Below the pieces are notes generated by a model. It had not been told where the DNA came from and did not search any database. It saw only the letters and a program-made list of their open reading frames with translations. The position numbers were made by a program, and so were the translations under genes. From Chromera velia (lineage: Eukaryota; Sar; Chromeraceae), in NCBI GenBank assembly GCA_018398765.1, contig JAHBMJ010002119.1:1-22092 (forward strand): a DNA stretch of 22,092 bases. Direction: 5' to 3'. Each line of letters opens with the position of its first letter. Position 1 is the first letter of the stretch. Below are positions 10,265 through 19,924 of this stretch, piece by piece.

Positions 10265-13200
10265 CAGGCTAAATGAGTGGCTCTGGGCCAGTTGCCTTCA
10301 AAACTTTTAAAAATTTAAAGCCGCCGAACCTCCTTTCTTTCTGTTTCCCTCTCAAACTTTAAAACCCCTACAGGCACCCATCCAGAAACTCTCACGGACC
10401 TTCTCATTGACAACCATTCCTTTCCTCCCTTCGAGAACCCTGCCTGCCGTCCTCTTTCCTTTCTATTTCTTTGAGAGAGCAAGCGAGTCGGTCCTCAGGA
10501 GAGGACGCCCACTGAGTGAGTGAGTGAGTGAGTGAGTGAGTGAGTGAGTGACTGACTGACTGACTGACTGACTGACAATTGTTGCCACGTGCTGGTGAGG
10601 AATTGTCTCTTCATGCCTGACCACCTGCATCGCCGTGAGTGACCACATTCAGTTTTTCAGTCGCTCAGACATGCACTCAAAGTGTGGACATCGAGACCCT
10701 ACCAAAGGGGGGAAGAGGACGCCCCCCGCTTTCCTTTGTGAACAACACGAAAAAGGCACACTCCTGTTCTTGGATGAGCGCTGTGCTGCTCGATCATGAA
10801 TAAGTCTTTGCTGCGGGTTGGTTTGCAACCTATGTTATGCCGAAGGAGTGACAAAGAAGAGAAGAGGGGGACTACTCGACTGATCTCATGCGTAGGTGGA
10901 GAGGAACACCGACAAAGGCGAAAAGGACAGAAAGGAAAAGTGCAGGGAGGAACCCTTTTTGCTGCAATGGGCAATAAGGATGGAGTGAGCAGAGCACAGA
11001 GAACCTAAGAAAAGAGGGAAGAGCACTTGCGGGAGCTTTTCAAAAAGCTGCCAGGCACATTTGGTTTCCTCTTCTCTGAGTGCCTCGATCAGCCCTCTCT
11101 ATTGGTTTCCTCTTCTCTGAGTGCCTCGATCAGCCCTCTCTATTGGTTTCCTCTTCTCTGAGTGCCTCGATCAGCCCTCTCTATTGGTTTCCTCTTCTCT
11201 GAGTGCCTCGATCAGCCCTCCCTATTCATCGAAGAGACATTCAACAATTCGCACCAACCAACGCACCATCATAGCCATTCTGCCAAGGAGAGACGCATGA
11301 TGAGTGTGGGACTTCTGGAGGGCCTGACACAAGTTGCTGCAGAATAGAAAAAGGAAAAAAAGGTACAGACAGACATTCAATTATTTATTTGTGCGAGTTC
11401 GCTCCCTTTTTCATACCCATTCATCCAAACAAAAGCACGTGTGCCAAGTGAAAAAAAGGCTTCGACCTTGTCATGCGCACACCGTGCTTTCTCGCCCTTT
11501 TCGGTCTTCAGTTTCTTCCATGCGTTCGAAACGAACAAAAGGAATCCTCTCAGTTTCTTCATCTGATCTCACTCAACAGACCTGATGTTATTGAAGGAGA
11601 GCTGCATTTTTCCGCTTTTGATGAGGGTCTCACAACAGAGGAACCCCTCATGGAGCGCCTCCTGCAACTCCTGCCTTACGGGGCCTTCTGTGGAGGGCCG
11701 CCTCCTGAAGTGCTCATGGGCCTTTGACAGAGAGAGAAGCAGAGAAGACATCTGCTGAGCTGAAAACCTCAAACGTCCTTCCAAAGTTATGTCCTCTTCT
11801 TTAGCCTGCAGGCTCTCACTCTGCCTCTCCTCCATCTCTGTGGTTTCTCCTTCCTCTCCTTGCTCCTCCTTCTCTTTTGTATGAAGAGCAAGAAGATCTC
11901 CTGCCCTCTCTTTGGTTTCTCTGGCAATGAACCGAAAGAGTTCCTCCTCGAGACACTGAGCCTTCACAAACGCGTTGGCAATCACTGACAACTCCTGCAT
12001 TAAAGATCGAAGAAGGAGAGGAGAAGATCATTTTCAGAACCTTTCCTCTATCTTTACGTAACACTCGAAGGCAAAAAAAAAGACTTTCATCTGCTGACTG
12101 GCCAGGTAGCTGAACGCACTTGCAGAGAGGTTTGAAGGTCTCATAACGGCAAGAGCAAGGGCGCCAGAGAGAAAAGAGGGAAAGGAGAAGAAAGAAAGCA
12201 AACACCAGAGTGAGTTTCATGGAGGAGAAAGCGCATGCTCGAGAAAAGGAAGCAAAAGACGAAGGGAAAGAATGTGTCATTTTCCATACGTGTACGTGGC
12301 GAGACTGCCACGACCAACCGAATGTCCGTCACCTGGGACGATACACTAACAAAACCCAACCAGACGTCTACAGCCACCAAATGTCAAATCTGAAAAAAGG
12401 TGCATGAAACCTCTCACAACAGGCCAGGTTGCCTCACCAATCCGTTGGCTTCGTCCATCTTCCAGATGCTCTCTTTTGCAATTCTCCGAAAAAGTTCCCT
12501 GAATCCCCTCACATCCTCAGCAGTCTCTCGCCCCCTCGCCACACGCCCCCCCTGAAGTTTCGCAAAAGCGTTGGCGACGTTGCAGATCTCGTGCATTGAC
12601 GATCGACGGAGGGTCGAGGCCGTCATGTGCTCGCGCACCCGCACCAGGAAACGCTGCAACGAAATGACAAACATAGAGACAGGCAACGCCTTGCACAGGT
12701 GGTAGATTGTATCTGGGTAGGTAGGAACAAATCTGTAAAACGCAGGCGCACATTTATTTACATAGAACGAAGGAGAGGAGAGCAAAGCTGCAGCCGATTC
12801 GGAAAGGCAAAGGAAAGACAATGGAGAGGGATTGTGTTGATTTCGTAACCAGGCAAACTTTTTCTCTGTCCTCGGTGTTCTTCCACTGACATTATTTGAG
12901 ATTTTCAATCGAGCCATCGCGTTCAACACCAGGCCAAGAGTCCGAGGGGGACAGTACTTCAGCCTCGGTGCAATCTCCGCAAAGATTTCCTTCCATACAG
13001 CCTTGTTATACCGCCCGCTTTGTGCCTCACGGTTTGCCACAGCTCCGGGAGATTTCCCAAATTTATTAGACGTCTCTTCGTTCTCCCCACCCCCCAGTCC
13101 CTCTTCTTGCTCCCTCCTCCCGTTCTTGTCAGACAGGTGCTTCCACTTCTCTGTGCGTCCCTTTCCTGTCAGAATGCGGGGGGGCGACTGGCCTTCTTCC

Positions 13201-13303
13201 CGACCCCCTCGTCCCCGATTCTGCCGGCGCATGGGTGGGGGCACTGAGGAAAGGAAGAGGAGAGATGCCGGCAGAGAAAGACAAAGAATACAGATTCATA
13301 GGT

Positions 13304-13343
<40 letters not shown>

Positions 13344-13741
13344 AATTTGTCAAAAGAGAGGCATAGGAGGACGATGCCGAAAGAACAATGCATCAAAGAC
13401 ATGTAAAATCAGCCGGAAACTGTCAACGTGCACACCCTCTACTCTCCTGAGGAATGCATGCGCACTTCCCTGAACTCCGAGCTTTACATGCACCCACCTA
13501 CAGACTTTCTGCGACTGGCAGTCAACCCTCCCTTCCCATTCTCCCACATCATGTACACCTACTGACTGTCATCGAACGCTCCGGCAAGTTTCTCCAGTTC
13601 CCGTGGCATCATCGACTGGCTGCTGGCTGCGGAGGATGAATGGCGGCACCTGGAGCAGAGAGAGAGAGACCGGGGGCAGAAAATCTGCACTTCTCTTCGC
13701 ACAGAAGCAGCACAGAGAACACTGCCCCCCGTTCTCTGCAT
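8122..13741 (-). CDS. HPR/FASTK-like helical-repeat protein, likely organellar RNA-binding
   Basis: Seven-exon minus-strand model: 13741-13563, 13497-13436, 13243-12891, 12653-12438, 11994-about 11584, 10023-9334, 8994-8122. Phases agree at every junction except exon 5 to 6, and the model gives about 927 residues. Repeated helical units such as PRELEKLAGAF, NVANAFAKLQ, SVIANAFVKAQ, SLLLSLSKAH and FNNI-AAAFGSLG followed by LFERLAEDAL resemble heptatricopeptide (HPR) or FASTK-type repeats, known in organellar RNA-processing proteins of apicomplexans, algae and animals. The N-terminus (about 1-43) is rich in Arg, Ser and Cys with almost no acidic residues, like a mitochondrial presequence, and has no signal peptide for secondary-plastid import. 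Residues about 665-927 are low-complexity, first Gly/Glu-rich, then mixed charge. No C-terminal RAP domain is visible. RNA binding in the mitochondrion is inferred. The first intron (65 nt) is unusually short, and exons 1 and 2 are the least certain. Confidence 0.68.
9308..9334. repeat. (ACTC)n microsatellite containing a splice donor
   Basis: Read on the minus strand, this is GTGAGTGAG..., and its first GTGAGT is the donor of exon 6 of the helical-repeat gene (last exon base 9334). Confidence 0.9.
10035..10102. repeat. (CA)n then (CAGA)n microsatellites
   Basis: CA dinucleotides (10035-10062) and CAGA tetranucleotides (about 10070-10102) lie just upstream, in transcript sense, of the exon 6 acceptor of the minus-strand helical-repeat gene. 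There they read as GT and TCTG runs in place of a normal polypyrimidine tract. Confidence 0.93.
10230..10262. repeat. (GCCT)n microsatellite
   Basis: About eight GCCT units in intron 5 of the helical-repeat gene. Confidence 0.93.
10513..10576. repeat. (TGAG)n-(TGAC)n compound microsatellite
   Basis: TGAG units (10513-10550) run into TGAC units (to about 10576), in intron 5 of the helical-repeat gene. The TGAG part is the reverse complement of the repeat at 9308-9334. Confidence 0.94.
11061..11224. repeat. 41-bp tandem repeat, four copies
   Basis: Four head-to-tail copies start at 11061, 11102, 11143 and 11184, each beginning TTGGTTTCCTCTTCTCTGAG. The only difference seen is one T-to-C change in the last copy. 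It lies in the long intron 5 of the helical-repeat gene. Near-identity of the copies points to recent expansion. Confidence 0.95.
13307..13340. repeat. (CA)n microsatellite
   Basis: CA dinucleotides in intron 2 (13435-13244) of the minus-strand helical-repeat gene, about 60 nt before its acceptor. Confidence 0.95.
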
Positions 13742-14383
13742 TATTCCTACAGGTGGTTATGGGCAGCTTTCCCTGGCAGACACACATACGAAGGCCAGCA
13801 TGAACACAGCAGATCGAGGTGTGCCACTGTCGGCAACGGAGGACTCAGCCGTCTCCTTCAATCCGTCTCCGCCGAAGCCTCTTTCAAATCTGCCCAGGGA
13901 CGACAATAGCCGCTGGGTATTTCCATTTCGTGCTCACCTCTCTTTCTCTCCTGGCGTCGCAAGAGTAACGGACCACACCAACGAATAGAGACGGATCGTG
14001 CTTAATTTTTGGCAGCAGTTGGCCGTCTCTCATGCATCCGTCTATCCAATTAACCGATTGAATCCCCGCGGCCCGCGCATGCACGGCAATGCGCAACGCC
14101 CCCCCCCCNATGCCCCCCCCCCCCGACGCACGCGATCATACAGTGACACGCAGACTGAGATTTTCCTGTCGTGACAGATCTGACGTACATCATTGACATA
14201 TCAAAATCTATATATATACAGATCGCTGAGTCCACAAAGCAGAGCACTGCAGTCGATCATTCGCAGGACGTCGTCTTTTGTAGGACGACTCTGGAGAGGT
14301 GACGTGAACGTGCGAGAAAGGCGACAGCACAACCTACCCGTCAAGCAAATTTTCAAGGAGACAAACGCGCATTCAAACCCAAC
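13742..14383. promoter_or_regulatory. Divergent intergenic region with an assembly ambiguity
   Basis: These 642 nt separate the starts of the helical-repeat gene (minus) and the carboxypeptidase gene (plus), so both promoters should be here. A C-homopolymer block around 14100-14124 contains the only N (14109), a sign of poor local sequence. A TATATATATA-like run at about 14209-14219 lies roughly 165 nt before the carboxypeptidase ATG; it could be a core promoter element, but that is weak evidence. Small open frames at 13800-13990 are not convincing. Confidence 0.45.
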
Positions 14384-17300
14384 ATGAGGGATCTTGTCGC
14401 GCTTCTCGTCGTGTCGCTCTTCTTTCTCTTTCTGGGCGTCTTCCCAGCTGTGAAGGCAGAAGAAGAAGCAGATCGCATCACGAGTCTCCCAGGTAGACGG
14501 TCGGGGGGCCGACTTTCCTTTCAATTTTGTTAACTTTTTTTTTACTTATATCCCGCTTATCTGAATCAGTCTCTCTAGCATGTTCATGCCTCGTCCAGAT
14601 TTGCACATTCTGATCTTGATACGAAGGTCATGGGGCACGTTTTCCGTGCGTGAAGTCGTGCATTTACTGTCTGTGTGCTGGTGTTTGCCGCCTCACTTGC
14701 TGTGCAGGATGGGAAGGGGACCTGCCGAGCCGGATGTGGTCCGGTGAGTTCGGGTGCATGACTTTTCCGCCTGAGCGAGACAATGATTTCGCGTTTTTAT
14801 CTTCTGTGGTCGTGTAAAAAAAGGGGGGCTGGAATGCGGGCGACTGAGATGATTGAATATGGCACAGTATGGAAATTTAAGTGCGCACTTTGTGCCAGGT
14901 AAAAAAATGAACAAAGATTGGTAAGTGGCTCTTGATGTGGGATGCTGCTGGTTTCCTTTCTGTCGTCCTTTGGGGGAGGAAATCGTCAGCCTGTGACGCA
15001 GTGCTGCACAGGCTCCTGTCAGATCTTTCGAGATGAATATTTTTCGCTGGAGGTGCTTTGGTGCAGGGTATGTGGACGTTGGAGGAGGCGCTCGGTCTCT
15101 TCACTATTGGCTGATTGAGGCAGAGGAGGAGCCTGAGAAGGCACCTCTCGTGCTTTGGATGCAGGTCAGAGGAAGCAAACAACTGGTGGAAGCCGTTTCT
15201 TCAATGTGCTATATAAGCCTGAGGTTTTTCTACGCTTCTGTCCGTTTTCTGAATCCAAAATTTGATTTGGAATTTTCGGGAGCTAATGGAACAGTCGTTT
15301 CTGTTTTCTTTCGGTTTTTGGTTTTTTTCAGTCCATTCGCAGATTGAGACCGACAAATGATCCTCTGTGTTTGCCTTTCTTCTCTCTGCAGGGCGGCCCA
15401 GGTGCTTCCGGAATGTTTGGTCTCCTCACAGAAATGTCAGTCAGTGCTCACAGCCGTGTGGGAAATACAATGTGTGGATGGATGGATGGATGGATGCATG
15501 CACACCAGATTTGCCTGAACGTCCATTGATGAGTGCCTCGACAGTCATCTCCTTGAAGGATCCTTTGCAAAGTTCTTTGGTAATCTCTACGAACAGTTGT
15601 TAAGAGGAACTGGAGGTGGAAAATGCTGACGAGTCTCGAGTCCCTTTTCAGCCTCTAAATTTTGTTTCCCTCTTTTCCCTGGATATCCTCTTGTTTATCT
15701 GCCCGCGTATCGGCTCTCTGTCTGTCTCTCTGTCTGTCTGTCTGTGTGAAAGAAAGACGAAAAGGCACGTGCATTCCCCCCTTTCCCCTCAACTGTGACA
15801 GGGGTCCTTTCGACCTCAACGACGCTTCCCTTGAGGGCGTGCGTCAGGAGAAGGGGTGGACGGAACTCTTGGGGTCTGCAGAGGAAGAAGAGGCTGTTCC
15901 TCCTGTGTCGTTGGAAACCACAAGGAGGAATAGGAGACTGACGCCAAAGCTTCGAGGAGAGCGGGAAAGGGGAGAGGGGGGTACAGAAGCGACGGAAGCT
16001 GGAGAGAAAGGCTTTGAAGGAGGAGAGGACAGGCAGAAGTGGAGCATCGAGGAAGTGAAAGAGGAGGAAGACCTCGAGACAAGTCCAAAACTTCTCGCGC
16101 GAAAATTCTCATGGTCAAAGGTGTGTGCATTGTTTCTCTTCCCACCCACCCCCTTTTTTCTCGGCGCTCTTTCGCTTCCTTTATGTTTATTTGTTCTTCC
16201 TGGGACAGGGGGGTCCTTTCTTTGTGTACTTTTTTGTGCTCGTCATTTCTGTCTCCATTTGATTTTTGGTCTCAACTTCTCCGTCGCATTCTTCTTTTTT
16301 TTCTTCAACCCGCTTCTTTCCGGTTTGTGTACGAGTATGATCAGATCAGAGAGGATCATATCAGATCACTGTGTGGGCACACAGCTCAAACAACATACAG
16401 GGATGGAGGCACACTGTCAGAAGCATGCATCGCTCCAGAGAGAACGAACGCATATGCACACACTCAAAGAGAGAGACAGAAAGGCAGAGAGAGATCCAGT
16501 TTAGCACGACACGTCTACTAAGCAGACCCTCCGTGCCCTCTCCTGACCGTCAGAAAGCGAACATGCTTTTCTTCGAGTCCCCCGCTGGTGTGGGCTTCTC
16601 CAGATGCTTCGACTCCTCAGGTCAGTCAATCGCGGGAATAAATCGTTTGGCACTTTTGGTCTGAATATTGGTAGCTTGTGTAGGCTTCTCAAGATGCTCT
16701 TTCCTCCACAGTCGCCCCGTCTCTCATTTTTTGCACTGCCGACGCCAGCTCTCTTCGTCTTCCGGTCCTTCTTTGTTGTTTGTCAACATTGAGGAATTAA
16801 CGTGTGATCTCAATGAGTTTGGATAAGTGGCTACTGTTTGTCTGCGTGCCTGCAGGTGCCCCTTCACTGGACGCCTGTCCTGTGTACACAGACGAGAGCG
16901 CAGCGCTGGACAATTGGGAGTTCCTCTTGGGGTTCTTCCAAAAGTTTGGAGAACTGAAGGGGAGGCCGTTCTTCATCACGGGAGAGGTCGGTGAACAAGG
17001 GGAGGGGTGCATGGATGTGGAGATGTGGTGGCAGGGGTTTATAAAAGTCAGGCGAAGAGAGAGAAGGCAAATGGACTGGTCAGATGAAAACAAACGAGCT
17101 CAAAGCACGCATCACGTGAGCCTGCATGCTGCATGTGTGGATGGATAGAAGCAGTAGAGGGGGGGGAAGAGAGGCTAGCGCAGATGTTCGTTACGTGAGG
17201 GGAGCACCGTCTCTTCTCGTGTTGTCTCCCCTTCTGTTTCCCTCTTCCTCGTTCTCTTGATTCCTTTCGATATCTCTGTCTGCCTGTGTCCGGCTGTCTC

Positions 17301-19288
17301 TGTGCGTGTGCGTGCAGAGCTATGCAGGGATCTACGTGCCGATGCTTGCAGAGTTGGTGATGAAGAAGCCAATGTAAGTACTTTTCAGACAGAAATGGAG
17401 AGCTTTTCTCGCCTTTTCGGCCTCTTTTTCATCGTTAACTCAGTCACCTTCTCTCTGTCTATCGTTGTCCCCGATACGTGAGGATTCAAGAAGTGTTGGG
17501 GTGCGTGCAGGAGAGAAGAGGAAGAGAGGACTCGTCGCAGAGTCAGCAGTCAATGAACATAGAGGTGCCGCCCGACCGACAGAGAGATGCTCAGCGAGAC
17601 GTACCGACCGACACACAGAAGAAAAAAAGCTGCCTCAACCCCCCCTTCTACCTTTATCTGCAGAGAGGGGGTGAACCTTCAGGGAGTGATGGTTGGAGAC
17701 GGCTGCACAGGCAAAGACTCTGAGGGCGGCTGTGGGGTGGACTCTATGCATTGGGTGGGTGGGTCTGAGGGAGGGTCTTTTCGTTCCCTCCTTTCGTGTT
17801 CCATGCAGTTCTCTAGAGGGTTGGGGGGAAGGTGAAGGGTGAGTGAGGGGAAGGATATCTGATTGGCCGGCCGATGACTGCGTGAATCGCCTTTGAAGAG
17901 GAACCAGGGTGCAGCACCACATGTCCAAATTTCATTGAATTGGCGAACAGAGAGCGGAATTTTACTGTCTCCAAAGAGAAGACAGGAAACAACGAGGCAC
18001 ATTGACTGTGAGATGATACTCTCTCTGCCTTGTCCTGCATGGTTCCCCGAATTTTTTGTCCGACTTTTCAGTTCTGCTGCGTCTGATTCCTTTCGCCTCT
18101 TCTTTGGATGGACAGCACGGGGAGGCGAAACGAAACAATCAAGCCGTGCGTGAAGCGGATACAGCGCAGGCGAATTTCTTCTGAAGACCGCGATACGGCA
18201 ACATAAAAAAGACTGCAAATTGATGTTTTACTTTTGTTGCAGTTCGTGGAGTTCATGGCAGGACACGGGCAGGTGTCCCAGAAGACCCTCGGGAGGGTCC
18301 GCGCTGCCTGTGGGGACTCTCTCCGCAAAAGGGGGTGGGACAAGGATGAGAACTGCAAGGTCAGATGAATGAATGAATGAATGAATGAATGAATGAATGG
18401 AAGGAAAAAAGTGAAGTGGGGTGAAAGGTCCAGTAGTTGGGTACATGGACGGTCTCTGCTGTGTTCCTTCCTGTCTTCGTTTTTTTTCGTCTTGCTGTTG
18501 TCATCTTGTTGTGCCCCTCCTTCAGACACTCTCCTCTTCCCTCTGCCCTGCCTTCTCCTCTCCTGATGACTTCTCAGAAAGCAGTGACAGACTTCCGAAA
18601 CGAGACAGGGGGCTTCTACGAGTACCACGTGTATGACACGTGCTTCCTCAGACCTGTAAACTCAGACAGCACAAGCTCGGAGGATGGAGACACTGGCACT
18701 ACCCTCGAGTGGGGGGGGTTCGGGTTTCCTCCTCCACTGGATATCGGGAGGGCACAGAGAGATAGAAGGGGGCAGAGATCTGTGGAGGGACAAACGTCTC
18801 GACGCCGTGAGTCCTTTCGTAGGCCTCTGCATTCATTCATTCTTTTGTCGTCGACTTGTTTTTCTGCGTTTCCCCTTTACTCCACTTTTGATTCTCAAGA
18901 GGAGCTGCTGCCCGTCGAGCTTGTTTCGTTTCTTCGCAGTGGTTTTTCCCTCGCTTATTCATGTCCTCTCGGTTTGTGAACGTTTCTCTTGTCGTTTGGC
19001 AGCCCATCCCGTTGTATGTGCTGTTTCTCCTTACCTAACCTATTGCTCTTCTTTGAATTGTTGGACACCTACCTGCCCGACTTGCCCGCTCACGTCTCAC
19101 TCATCCCTTCTACAATGTTTTCTGCCAGGGACCTCGAGTGAGATCGGAGAGGAGAATTCTGCCCGGACAGTCGTGAGGGGCGCGATGAATGACTACCCTT
19201 GTGGGGGCTCTGCAGCTCTGGGGAAGTGGATCCACAGAGAGGATGTAAGTGGGAGACGGCGGGGGATGAATCGGTGGCTTGGGTGTCT

Positions 19289-19331
<43 letters not shown>

Positions 19332-19882
19332 TCCATCTCGGTTCGTCTGTGAGAAACTGTGTGAAAGTAGAGAGGTGATTGCATGTGTTCGATTGACCAG
19401 TGATCAGAGAGAGATGCTTCTTTCCGTTCCGTATCGTCCATGCGTATGACGTTGGTGCTCTTCAAATGATTGTGGAATGTACAGATAGATCCGCCTTCAG
19501 ATTCCTTCTGACTGATGAGGTAGGCGGCCTTTCTCCGGTATCCTGTATTGTTTCTTCTTAGAAGGCAAGGCCGACCTGGTAAAGAAAGGGTCTTTAGGAA
19601 GAGGAAGCTAGTGCTGTGGGCGTGTGAAAGAGTCGGAACGAGTCAGTGTCTGGAATGATTTATCTCTCTGACATTGTTGTTTGTGGTTATTTAATTTGCA
19701 GGTCAAGTCAGCATTGCACGTGAAAGGGAGCTGGGTGGAACACGACGGCTGGCCTGGTGGGTCTCTCTCTCTCTCTCTCTCTCTCTCCCCCCCCCTCTCT
19801 CCCTCTCTCTCTCTCTGTCTCTCTCTCTGTCTCTCCCTCTCTCTCTCTCTCTCCCTCTCTCTCTCTCTCTCTTTCTTTCTCT

Positions 19883-19924
<42 letters not shown>

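Noticed and set aside
10983..11040. An extra minus-strand exon of the helical-repeat gene reading LFEKLPQVLF
   Set aside because: It has an acceptor-like CAG but no good donor, and the repeat homology joins exon 5 directly to exon 6.
13800..13988. A small plus-strand gene upstream of the carboxypeptidase
   Set aside because: The 62-codon frame has no recognisable feature, no upstream support and lies in a likely promoter region.
15662..16504. A single 280-codon protein
   Set aside because: It reads through the exon 5 acceptor and donor of the carboxypeptidase. Only 15802-16120 is exon.
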